Below, one piece after another: positions 7,511 through 14,382 of a DNA stretch of 20,985 nt. Source of the DNA: JAHOYW01 sp964515915 (lineage in GTDB: Bacteria; Verrucomicrobiota; Lentisphaeria; Victivallales; Victivallaceae); contig CAZEXM010000034.1 of NCBI GenBank assembly GCA_964515915.1, positions 1-20,985 of the forward strand, written 5' to 3'. A program made the translations under genes and the position numbers. Below the pieces are notes generated by a model. The model saw only the letters and a program-made list of their open reading frames with translations. It did not search any database and was not told where the DNA came from. The stretch's first letter is position 1. The number at the start of each line of letters is the position of its first letter.

Positions 7511-8455
7511 ATGATTGATAAAATTCGCATATATTTTATGGGCTCAGGCAAAATAGCGGTGCCGGTGCTTCAATCCCTCGTCGAATCTGAAAACATCGAC
7601 TTGCTCGGGGCCGCTACGCAAATTGACCGCCGCGCGGGTAGAAAAAAACAATTCCGCCCTACCCCGCTTGGACAATTTGCCGAGGACAAAAAACTCGAAA
7701 TAGATAAAATCAAATCCGTTAAAGATGCTTCTTTTATGGATAAAATGCGCGCGCTTAATTTAGATTTTATTGTTGTCGTGTCTTTCGGGCAGATTCTGCG
7801 CCGGGAACTCCTGGATATTCCCGGTATCTGCTGCCTGAACGTACACGCGTCGCTTTTACCCAGATACCGTGGAGCTTCACCGATAAGCGCGGCAATCCTC
7901 AACGGCGACGCTGAGACCGGTATCGCTTTTATGAAAATGGATAAAGGGCTTGACACCGGGGAACTTTATCAAATCTTAAAACTTCCGCTTCAGGGAAATG
8001 AATATGCCGGTTCACTGGAAAATCAACTGGGGAACCTGGCCGCGGAAAATATCGTTGAAGTTTTAAGGCAGGTAAAAAACGGACAATTAACTCCCCGCAA
8101 ACAAAATGAGCCGCAAGCTGTTTTCACCCGGAAAGTGAAAAAAAACGACGGCGAAATCGTCTGGAGTTTACCCGCAGAGAAAATTGCCGCGATGGTCAGG
8201 GCATATCATCCCTGGCCGGGAGCTTATTTTATTCTGCAGGGTAAAAAACTCAATATTACTGAAGCGCGCTGTATAAATGACCTGTCCGGAGAAGCCGGCG
8301 AGATTCTACAGGCGGATAAAAAAGCATTGCTTGTCGCCTGCGGCAAAGGTGCTTTGAAAATTGTAAAATTGCTGCCACAGGGAAAAAAAGAAATGTCCGG
8401 TTCGGCTTTTTTGAATGGTCATCGTCTAAGTACGGGGACAAAAATCCACTTATAA
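7511..8455 (+). CDS. fmt: Methionyl-tRNA formyltransferase
   Basis: 314 residues from the ATG at 7511; an in-frame TTG at 7493 would add six residues, but neither start has a good ribosome site, and MIDKIRIYFMGSGKIAVP fits the usual N-terminus. Formylates initiator Met-tRNA using 10-formyl-tetrahydrofolate. The catalytic set is present: N110 and H112 in NVHASLLPRYRGASPI and the Asp of KGLDTG (about residue 148). The C-terminal tRNA-binding domain is present (WSLPAEKIAAMVRAYHPWPGAYF). Family length is about 310-320, so the gene is complete. It sits upstream of the RNase G gene with a 96-base gap and divergent from folK. Confidence 0.95.
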   Translation: MIDKIRIYFMGSGKIAVPVLQSLVESENIDLLGAATQIDRRAGRKKQFRPTPLGQFAEDKKLEIDKIKSVKDASFMDKMRALNLDFIVVVSFGQILRRELLDIPGICCLNVHASLLPRYRGASPISAAILNGDAETGIAFMKMDKGLDTGELYQILKLPLQGNEYAGSLENQLGNLAAENIVEVLRQVKNGQLTPRKQNEPQAVFTRKVKKNDGEIVWSLPAEKIAAMVRAYHPWPGAYFILQGKKLNITEARCINDLSGEAGEILQADKKALLVACGKGALKIVKLLPQGKKEMSGSAFLNGHRLSTGTKIHL

Positions 8456-8551
8456 AAATTGTATTATCAGCTTTGACGTGTCATTATAGGAAGGAAATTG
8501 TGAAGTAAAAATTATTAATAAAAATTATATCGCTTAAGGATAATAAATAGA

Positions 8552-10195
8552 ATGGAGACTATACGCAAACAAATAATACTCAGCTGCGAAACCCTGGAAA
8601 CGCGTTTCGCCTTATTAAATAACGGCAAACTTGAAGAATACGAGATTGAACGCGAAAGCAACGGCGCCAAGGCAGGGTCGGTGTATCTTGGGAAAATCGT
8701 CAATCTTGAACCGTCCCTGCATGCCGCGTTCGTCGATATCGGCGCGGGCAAAAACGCCTTTCTGCACTACTGGGATATGCTGCCGGCAACTTTCGACATG
8801 CAGGACAGAATCCCGGAAAACGATAAGGAAAATCAGCAGAAGGGCAAAAAGAAAAAAACACCTTTCTCTGAAAAATTAAATTCTTTTTTGACGCCGGACA
8901 GCAAGTCCGGACAAATCCGGGAAAAAAACAAAAAACGACAAGTTCAACAATTTACCGTAAAAGATATTCCGGGCCTTTTCCCGCCCGGGACGGAACTGCT
9001 CGTCCAGGTCGTCAAAGGCCCGATCGGAACTAAAGGAGCCCGCTTGACAACTAATATTTCCATACCGGGGCGCTACCTTGTGCTTCTGCCCTATTCGGAT
9101 CATTACGGTTTGTCCAGCAAAATTGACAAAAGAGCGGAACGCAGCAGATTGAAAAAGATTATTTCCGGGCTTGATGTGCCGAAAGGAATGGGAGTAATCT
9201 GCCGTACGGTCGGCGAGGGGCGGAAAGGAATATTTTTTAAACGCGACCTCGACATGCTGCTTGATTACTGGCATAAAGTTGAAGAAATTCTGGAAAAACG
9301 TAAAGTCCCGTGCGAAGTTTACCGCGAACCGAACCTGCTTGAACGAACCGTGCGCGATTTGATGACGGAGGACATCGACGAGATTCAGGTCGATAATGAA
9401 GCCGCTTATAGTAAAATCCGCAATCTGCTGTATAAGTTCGGCGGCCAGAAAATGGGTTCAAAAGTAGCTTGCCATAAGCGCGCGGAGCCGATTTTTGAAT
9501 ATTTCAATGTAAAAAACCAGATTAATCAAATTTTCACCCGTGAAGTGCCTTTGCCCAGTGGCGGCTGCATCTGCATAGATGAAACCGAAGCCTTGATCGC
9601 GATTGACGTCAACACCGGCAAAGGCAAAGGGAAACGCGTCGGCGAACACCCCGAAGTAATCGTTCAAACCAACGTCGAAGCCGCCGAGGAAATCGCCCGT
9701 CAACTGCGTTTGCGCAATGTCGGGGGGCTGCTGGTGATTGATTTCATCGACATGCGCGCCTCGCGGGACCGCGAGAAAATCTTTAAGCTTATGCGCAAGT
9801 TAGTAAGAAATGATCGCGCTAAATCGAAAATTTTACCGCTCAGCCGCTTAGGCCTGATGGAAATGACCCGTCAGCGCGAACATGAAAGTTTGCAGAATAC
9901 GGTGCTGGACAGATGCCCTTACTGCAACGGAACCGGACATGTCAAATCGTCTTTGTCGATGAGCGTCGAAATTCAGCGGCGTTTACATTCCCTGTTCAAA
10001 TCGCGCGGCAGGAAACGTATCCCGATTCGCATCTTTATGCATCCCGACATTCTCACGCGCTTGAAGAACGAAGACGCGAAACTGTTTGATAATTTGGAAC
10101 AGCAGTACGGAAGTGATTTAAGTTTCCGTGCGGACAGCTCCATGCATCATGAAGAATTCAAGCTCGTAGACCCCGAAACCGGCAGAATTCTGTAA
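8552..10195 (+). CDS. rng: Ribonuclease E/G family endoribonuclease (RNase G-like)
   Basis: 547 residues, closer in size to RNase G (about 490) than to full RNase E. ATG start with TAAGGA about 11 bases upstream. An S1 RNA-binding domain (residues 40-170, GSVYLGKIVN and HAAFVDIGAGKNAFL) is split by a lysine-rich insert at about residues 85-135. Catalytic metal ligands are D352 in AIDVNTGK and the Asp of VIDFIDM (residues 397 and 400). The zinc-link is CPYCNGTGH with C455 and C458, which holds the dimer pair in RNase E. It cleaves AU-rich single-stranded RNA in rRNA processing and mRNA decay. pyrF follows after 17 bases. The insert is longer than in E. coli RNase G and may bind RNA. Confidence 0.93.
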   Translation: METIRKQIILSCETLETRFALLNNGKLEEYEIERESNGAKAGSVYLGKIVNLEPSLHAAFVDIGAGKNAFLHYWDMLPATFDMQDRIPENDKENQQKGKKKKTPFSEKLNSFLTPDSKSGQIREKNKKRQVQQFTVKDIPGLFPPGTELLVQVVKGPIGTKGARLTTNISIPGRYLVLLPYSDHYGLSSKIDKRAERSRLKKIISGLDVPKGMGVICRTVGEGRKGIFFKRDLDMLLDYWHKVEEILEKRKVPCEVYREPNLLERTVRDLMTEDIDEIQVDNEAAYSKIRNLLYKFGGQKMGSKVACHKRAEPIFEYFNVKNQINQIFTREVPLPSGGCICIDETEALIAIDVNTGKGKGKRVGEHPEVIVQTNVEAAEEIARQLRLRNVGGLLVIDFIDMRASRDREKIFKLMRKLVRNDRAKSKILPLSRLGLMEMTRQREHESLQNTVLDRCPYCNGTGHVKSSLSMSVEIQRRLHSLFKSRGRKRIPIRIFMHPDILTRLKNEDAKLFDNLEQQYGSDLSFRADSSMHHEEFKLVDPETGRIL

Positions 10196-10212
10196 AACTT
10201 AAAGGCTGGAAG

Positions 10213-11025
10213 ATGACTTTCATAGACAAACTCAGTAATATCTGGAAGAAGAACAATTCGCTGCTTTGCGTCGGGCTTGACCCGGATTTAAGGAAATTAC
10301 CCGAATGCCTGAAATCAGTTGAATTCCCGATTTTTGAGTTTAACCGGCAAATTATCGACGCGACCCATGAGCTGGTCTGCGCCTACAAGCCGCAAGCCGC
10401 CTATTACGCCGGCCAAAATGCTGACAATCAACTCAAAATGACCATAGACTACATTCGTGAAAATTATCCCGAAGTCCCGGTAATTCTTGATGTTAAGCGC
10501 GGCGATATCGGCTCAACCGCACAAATGTACGCACGCGAAGCTTTTGAACGTTACCAGGCTGATTCCGTCACCCTGAATCCATATATGGGGATCGACACTT
10601 TGAAACCGTTTTTAGACCACGCCGACCGCGGCGTAATCATCCTTTGCCGCACCTCGAATCCGAGTTCCTGCGAATTGCAGGAGCTGGTCTGCGGCGGCAG
10701 GACGGTTTTCGAACACGTCGCGCTGCTTGCCCGTGATAAATGGAATTACAACAATAACGTCCTGCTGGTAATCGGCGCGACTTTCCCTGAAGAACTCGGA
10801 AATATACGCAAACTCTGCCCCGAAATGCCTTTCCTCGTTCCCGGCGTCGGCGCCCAGGGCGGGGATGTAAAAAAGGTTCTTGAACACGGCGCGAGGGCTG
10901 ATGGTTTCGGTTTGATAATAAACTCTTCACGCGGAATTATTTACGCTGACGGTTCGGAAAACTTTGCCGCGGCGTCACGCGATGCGGCCCGCAAACTGCG
11001 CAATACCATCAACGAAAGCAAATAA
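10213..11025 (+). CDS. pyrF: Orotidine-5'-phosphate decarboxylase (type 2 subfamily)
   Basis: 270 residues, ATG start with a GGAAG-type ribosome site. Decarboxylates OMP to UMP, the last step of de novo pyrimidine synthesis. The charged catalytic tetrad is visible: K59 (AYKPQ) and D93-x-K95-x-x-D98 in LDVKRGDIGSTA. The early LCVGLDPD block, NPYMGIDTL and the phosphate-binding end (VPGVGAQGGD, then INSSRGIIYA) match the longer type 2 subfamily, which is about 270 residues, rather than the 230-240-residue E. coli-like form. Only 17 bases separate it from the RNase G stop, so the two are probably cotranscribed. Confidence 0.96.
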   Translation: MTFIDKLSNIWKKNNSLLCVGLDPDLRKLPECLKSVEFPIFEFNRQIIDATHELVCAYKPQAAYYAGQNADNQLKMTIDYIRENYPEVPVILDVKRGDIGSTAQMYAREAFERYQADSVTLNPYMGIDTLKPFLDHADRGVIILCRTSNPSSCELQELVCGGRTVFEHVALLARDKWNYNNNVLLVIGATFPEELGNIRKLCPEMPFLVPGVGAQGGDVKKVLEHGARADGFGLIINSSRGIIYADGSENFAAASRDAARKLRNTINESK

Positions 11026-11083
11026 GATACACCACATCTCACTTTTTTTAGAAATTGGTAACTTAACCGGCTCCACCGGGATT

Positions 11084-11111
11084 TTGAATATCGAACATTC
11101 AACATCGAATG
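11084..11111. repeat. Short AT-rich intergenic repeat-like motif
   Basis: Part of the 642-bp gene-free stretch 11026-11667. Alternating inverted pieces are seen: TGAAT/ATTCA and CATTC/GAATG interleaved around ATCGAAC and AACATCG. The pattern resembles dispersed GAATATCGAACATTCAA-type repeats that I recall from uncultured PVC genomes; only one copy is in this window, so repeat status is unproven. A weak CCGG-CTCCA-CCGG hairpin just upstream (about 11068-11080) could end pyrF transcription. Confidence 0.3.
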
Positions 11112-11180
11112 ACTTTGCCTGCAATGAGGTCGAGCGGAAGTCAATTAATAATAAGTTTTGAGTCATAAATACTTATAACA

Positions 11181-11452
11181 ATTTGCAATCTAACGGATAG
11201 TATCAATTATAAAACCTCAACGAGGTTTCTCAGCGTAGCCCACCGCAACGCGGTGGGTATAGAATGATATATAGAATGTTCCCTGTAGGGGAACTTCAAT
11301 TATTTTTTTGATTATTACTAACCTTATTTTGAAGTTCCCTTACAGGGAACAACTCGTGGGGTGCATGATACCCACGGCGTTGCCGTGGGCTACGGTGAAT
11401 ATCCCTTTCAGGGATAATTAATGCAGTTTTTACTATCTCTTAGATTGCAAAT
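11181..11452. repeat. 272-bp long inverted-repeat element made of nested hairpins
   Basis: Outer ends match as inverted repeats: ATTTGCAATCTA then a GATAGTA block on the left, and the complement on the right, with about 3 mismatches in 22. Each arm carries small hairpins. Left arm: AAACCTC/GAGGTTT (11212-11228), CCCACCGC/GCGGTGGG (11239-11257), GTTCCC/GGGAAC (11278-11294). Right arm: GTTCCCT/AGGGAAC (11334-11350), CCCACGGC/GCCGTGGG (11371-11389), TATCCCT/AGGGATA (11400-11416). The arms also pair with each other (GAACTTCAA against TTGAAGTTC) around an AT-rich centre near 11300-11330. There is no coding potential. It looks like a REP/BIME-type or MITE-like element; it could also act as a bidirectional terminator between pyrF and araB. 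Confidence 0.7.
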
Positions 11453-11515
11453 CGATATTATAACAAGATAAACGTTGCCTTGAGCTTAAATCAATTGCGA
11501 ATTTTTAGAGAATGT

Positions 11516-11560
11516 TGAGCGTTCGAGTATTGACTTGACGACTTTTGTCGGTTCCGTCGC
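11516..11560. repeat. Dispersed intergenic repeat, copy 2
   Basis: TGAGCGTTCGAG (11516-11527) then TTTTGTCGG (11543-11551) and a CCGTCGCAT-like end, in the same order as copy 1 at 5947-6023 but about 32 bases shorter between the two blocks. It lies between the long inverted-repeat element and the araB promoter. Confidence 0.4.
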
Positions 11561-11604
11561 ATTACGTTAATGCCTGCTATTTTTTTAAATAAATTAAAAT
11601 AATG

Positions 11605-11633
11605 TTGAAAAGTTCCCATAAAACGGTTATTAT
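11605..11633 (+). promoter_or_regulatory. Probable araB promoter
   Basis: TTGAAA (11605-11610), a 17-base spacer and TATTAT (11628-11633) make a good sigma70-type promoter. The araB ATG follows 35 bases after the -10, with AGGTG as ribosome site. Confidence 0.6.
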
Positions 11634-11652
11634 TATAAGCTTACAATAATAA
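11627..11652. promoter_or_regulatory. 26-bp near-palindrome overlapping the araB -10: candidate operator
   Basis: Arms TTATTATT and AATAATAA flank a perfect TAAGCTTA core; 24 of 26 positions are symmetric (the single asymmetric pair is A at 11635 against C at 11644). It covers the -10 and the expected transcription start, as a repressor site would. A LacI- or AraR-type dimer is plausible; the regulator encoded at 18922-19908 is one local candidate. Base composition is AT-rich, so some symmetry may be chance. Confidence 0.5.
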
Positions 11653-11667
11653 ATAAACAGGTGTTGT

Positions 11668-13317
11668 ATGTCAAAATATGTAATAGGCATGGATTACGGC
11701 AGCGACAGTGTGCGCGCGCTGCTGGTTAATGTTGAAACCGGAGAAGAAATTTCAACTAGTGTTTACCATTATGAAAGATGGGACAAAGGCTTGTATTGCG
11801 ATCCCGCAAACAACCAGTTTCGCCAGCATCCGGCGGATTACCTTGCCGGACTGGAAACAACGATAAAGACAGTATTGGCGGATGCTCCGGCCGGGACAGC
11901 TGAAAACGTGATTGGTATTTCTGTTGATACTACTGGTTCAACTCCAGTGGCGGTTAATAAAGAAGGTGTGCCATTGGCCTTGACTTCCGGTTTTGAAGAT
12001 AACCCTAACGCGATGTTCATTCTCTGGAAAGATCATACCGCGATTCAGGAAGCTGAGGAAATCAACTCTCTGGCAAAAAACCGGGGTGGTGAAAATTTTA
12101 CTAAATTTTCCGGCGGCATTTATTCGTCAGAGTGGTTCTGGGCAAAAATACTGCGAACAATCAGAGTTGATGAAAAAGTACGTGAAGCAGCTTTTTCATG
12201 GGTGGAGCATTGCGACTGGATTCCGGCTGTATTGACCGGAAATACTGATCCTTTGACGATGAAGCGCAGTCGTTGCGCGGCCGGGCATAAGGCTATGTGG
12301 CACGCAAGCTGGGACGGCCTTCCTCCTGAAGAATTTCTTACGGAACTTGACCCCCTGTTAGCCGGACTGCGTGACCGTCTGTATAAAGATACCTGTACTG
12401 CTGAAGTAAAAGTCGGAACCTTGACTGAAGAATGGGCGGACAAGCTTGGGCTTTCAAGCGATGTCGCGGTAAGCGGCGGGGCTTTTGACTGTCATATGGG
12501 CGCGGTTGGCGGACAGATACAGCCTTATTATTTAAGCAAAGTTATGGGTACTTCAACTTGTGATATTCTTATTGCGCCAGACAATGAAGTTGACGGCAAA
12601 CTCATCAAAGGCATCTGTGGACAGGTTGATGGTTCAGTAGTACCGGGAATGCAGGGCATGGAGGCCGGACAGTCGGCATTTGGTGATATTTACGCCTGGT
12701 TTAAGCGTGTATTATGCTGGCCGCTGGAACATTTCAGTGTTGAAGAGAAGGAAAAAATCTTTTCACGTCTTATTCCTGAACTGGAAAAAGAAGCTGTCAA
12801 AATCGGAATCGGCGAAACTGATGTATTCGCGCTCGACTGGATGAACGGCCGCCGTACTCCGGACGCCAATCAGAATTTGAAAGGTGCCGTCTTCGGTTTG
12901 AATCTCGGCAGCTCCGCTCCAATGATTTACCGTGCCCTGGTTGAAGCAACTGTATTCGGCACGAAAAAGATTGTTGACCGCTTCATTGCTGAAGGAGTTC
13001 CGGTAAAAGGAATTATCGCTCTTGGCGGAATTGCGAAAAAGTCACCATTTATCATGCAAATGTGTGCTGATGTTCTGGCTATGCCTATCAAAGTGGTAAA
13101 ATCCGAGCAGGCCTGCGCCCTGGGAGCGGCAATGTTCGCGGCGGTTACGGCTGGATATTATGATAACATTGAAGCGGCCATGGAAAAAATGGGGGGCGGT
13201 TTTGAAGTAACTTACGAACCGGTTTCCGCTGATACCGCCAAATACGCAAAGCATTATCAAAAATATTGCCGTTATGCGGAACTGATGGAAAAGGAGGCTG
13301 GCAATGAACAAATATAA
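11668..13317 (+). CDS. araB: L-ribulokinase
   Basis: 549 residues, close to the 560 usual for AraB. ATG start with AGGTG seven bases upstream. Phosphorylates L-ribulose to L-ribulose 5-phosphate in L-arabinose catabolism. FGGY-fold motifs: phosphate-1 loop GMDYGSDSVRALLV, DTTGSTP, the catalytic Asp D274 in GGAFDCHMGAVGG, MGTSTCDI and the ATP-site GGIAKKSPFIMQ. The ribulokinase signatures WKDHTA and FDCHMGAVGGQI separate it from xylulokinases. It has its own promoter and a candidate operator. AraB should be followed by AraD; the araD start overlaps the araB end by 14 bases behind a good GGAGG, but araD is destroyed. AraB itself shows no damage. Confidence 0.95.
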   Translation: MSKYVIGMDYGSDSVRALLVNVETGEEISTSVYHYERWDKGLYCDPANNQFRQHPADYLAGLETTIKTVLADAPAGTAENVIGISVDTTGSTPVAVNKEGVPLALTSGFEDNPNAMFILWKDHTAIQEAEEINSLAKNRGGENFTKFSGGIYSSEWFWAKILRTIRVDEKVREAAFSWVEHCDWIPAVLTGNTDPLTMKRSRCAAGHKAMWHASWDGLPPEEFLTELDPLLAGLRDRLYKDTCTAEVKVGTLTEEWADKLGLSSDVAVSGGAFDCHMGAVGGQIQPYYLSKVMGTSTCDILIAPDNEVDGKLIKGICGQVDGSVVPGMQGMEAGQSAFGDIYAWFKRVLCWPLEHFSVEEKEKIFSRLIPELEKEAVKIGIGETDVFALDWMNGRRTPDANQNLKGAVFGLNLGSSAPMIYRALVEATVFGTKKIVDRFIAEGVPVKGIIALGGIAKKSPFIMQMCADVLAMPIKVVKSEQACALGAAMFAAVTAGYYDNIEAAMEKMGGGFEVTYEPVSADTAKYAKHYQKYCRYAELMEKEAGNEQI

Positions 13318-13345
13318 ATCATTGAAACAGGAATGTTATGAAGCA
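13304..13345 (+). pseudogene. araD: Remnant of araD (L-ribulose-5-phosphate 4-epimerase), first 14 codons only
   Basis: AAGGAGG (13291-13297) precedes the ATG at 13304, inside the end of araB. The frame begins MNKYKSLKQECYEA, like the N-terminus of AraD proteins (a helix ending LEAN), then turns into unrelated sequence and stops after 26 codons. The expected next block (a HGLV...TWGNVS motif) is absent, and the rest of the roughly 230-codon gene is missing. The junction with the GH51 tail lies near 13342-13347. The araD identity rests on 14 residues plus position after araB. Confidence 0.55.
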
Positions 13346-13617
13346 ATGTCGAGCTGCGCGGTGGTAACATTCCGAAAAAACTGACCGGGCGAATATTAAC
13401 TGGTGACGCAATCGACACACACAACACATTTGATGCGCCGGAAAATTTTCGTCCCGGTAAGGGGCGCTGGGTGTCCACCGTCGAATACGCAAGGAGGCTG
13501 CACATTTGTTCATTATGTGTCAATCTACAGTCGGGTACGACATGTGGATACTGCGGTTGTCTGGTTTCGTATCTGGCAACGCTCAAAGACAGGAAATGCC
13601 CGGCCCGGAACTGTTGA
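13342..13617 (+). pseudogene. Remnant of a GH51 alpha-L-arabinofuranosidase C-terminus, followed by unrecognised sequence
   Basis: This frame is open for 91 codons but has no start of its own, and a stop lies immediately upstream. Its first 36 codons read VELRGGNIPKKLTGRILTGD and then AIDTHNTFDAPENFRP, the hallmark C-terminal strand block of GH51 arabinofuranosidases (ELRG...GRILT.D...AHNTFD.P). The final 25 or so residues of that domain are not seen. After about 13463 the frame (rich in Cys) matches nothing I know and is probably not coding. A second AAGGAGGCTG at 13491-13500 copies the araD ribosome-site sequence. GH51 releases L-arabinose from arabinan, so an arabinose gene lost its 5' part here. 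Confidence 0.65.
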
Positions 13618-13722
13618 TATCTGTTTGATCCATGAATAAATATCGGTGCGGATACAAACAAATAGCTGAAGGGTAAAAAAATTATTTTTGCTTTTTTTTC
13701 GCTGGGTTTTTCGCTATTGCTC

Positions 13723-13750
13723 TTGACAATTACTGGTTTTATGATATAAT
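13723..13750 (+). promoter_or_regulatory. Near-consensus sigma70 promoter with no adjacent gene
   Basis: TTGACA (13723-13728), a 16-base spacer and TATAAT (13745-13750). Both hexamers are perfect consensus. The first ATG downstream (13757) stops after three codons. The next plausible genes are the small frame at 14097 and the kinase at 14383, so it probably drives the kinase/glycyl-radical operon through a roughly 620-base leader, or it is left over from a lost arabinose gene. Confidence 0.7.
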
Positions 13751-13784
13751 ACCATTATGAACAATTAATATTCCAAGGTCGTCG

Positions 13785-13850
13785 CGAAAAATTGTCCGAA
13801 TAAAGCGGAATTTTCGTCAAAATCACGAGAATATTGAACATATTTGACGA
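13785..13850 (+). promoter_or_regulatory. Two inverted repeats in the leader downstream of the promoter
   Basis: First: CGAAAA (13785-13790) with TTTTCG (13811-13816) around a CCG/CGG inner stem and a short loop, with small bulges. Second: TCGTCAAA (13814-13821) with TTTGACGA (13843-13850), perfect 8-bp arms, 21-base loop. The stems share bases near 13814-13816, so they would be mutually exclusive in RNA, or the second could be a protein-binding site. No known riboswitch was recognised. Nothing else is seen in 13630-13916. Confidence 0.35.
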
Positions 13851-13916
13851 TTTTGGTGGAAATCTCAGCAAAATTCGGCACTTTTGCAGCAGATTATCCA
13901 TAAGTCCGACAGGCTG

Positions 13917-14095
13917 CTAGTACACTATACAACTTAAATGTTCGCATTGTAATAAAAAATGTAGCTCACTTTGCGAAGGCTGAGACTGAGCACAGCGAAA
14001 GTCAACCGTCTCGCTTGAGTATCTTCACAACCGAGACGGTTGTGCTACATTAATTTGTGAAAAAATACGAAGTTGTAAATTTTACAGTGTACTAG
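13917..14095. mobile_element. 179-bp MITE-like element with CTAGTACACT terminal inverted repeats
   Basis: Perfect 10-bp ends: CTAGTACACT (13917-13926) and its complement AGTGTACTAG (14086-14095). Similarity continues imperfectly inward (ACAACTT on the left, AAGTTGT on the right). A second inverted pair, AATGTAGC (13958-13965) and GCTACATT (14044-14051), lies inside. The interior has AACCGTCTCG/CGAGACGGTT (14004-14013 with 14032-14041) and a local hairpin CACAACC/GGTTGTG (14026-14044). There is no transposase. No target duplication is obvious beyond the CTAG in both ends. The palindromic core may itself be an older repeat. Confidence 0.6.
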
Positions 14096-14096
14096 A

Positions 14097-14366
14097 ATGA
14101 GTCAGGAATTGCGTTTCGGGGCGAAGTACGTCATGGAAAGCAATCATTCTGGAAGCAAAGCTAAAAATTCCGGGGATCGAATGGTGTTGAAGCCTGCTGA
14201 ACTCACTATGGGGACATTTCAGCCAAACGATGAAACCGGAACTTTCCGATTCTACAATAATTCTGATAAAGAAGTTCGTGCCGAATTGAAAATCCCGGAT
14301 AAAAAACTCAATTTGACTCAGGTTGTTCCTGGAAATTCAATAACAACAATTGGATATAAATGTTAA
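14097..14366 (+). CDS. Unrecognised 89-residue frame, probably the C-terminal fragment of a lost larger gene
   Basis: The ATG lies two bases after the end of the 179-bp element, with no ribosome site, which suggests the frame was cut by the insertion or a deletion and begins by chance. The translation has a polar start, then a beta-sandwich-like stretch (LKPAELTMGTFQPNDETG, FRFYNNSDKEVRAELKIPD) ending VVPGNSITTIGYKC, similar in style to the last domain of secreted carbohydrate-active enzymes. It ends 16 bases before the kinase start, within the same presumed transcript. No family was recognised. Lost glycosidase tail is a guess, based on the GH51 remnant nearby. Confidence 0.35.
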   Translation: MSQELRFGAKYVMESNHSGSKAKNSGDRMVLKPAELTMGTFQPNDETGTFRFYNNSDKEVRAELKIPDKKLNLTQVVPGNSITTIGYKC

Positions 14367-14382
14367 TAATGAAGGATAGCTG

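Noticed and set aside
11212..11416. CRISPR array in the repeated hairpin region
   Set aside because: The units are different palindromes arranged as a mirror image, with no identical direct repeats, no regular spacers and no cas genes.
13506..13628. A 40-codon frame starting with TTG behind a second AAGGAGGCTG
   Set aside because: Good ribosome-site match, but the product resembles nothing and lies in a decayed region; the matching sequence may be a recombination relic.
13272..13661. A 129-codon open frame on the minus strand over the araB end and pseudogene region
   Set aside because: No domain is recognisable and it runs opposite both araB and the GH51 remnant, which do have clear homology on the plus strand.
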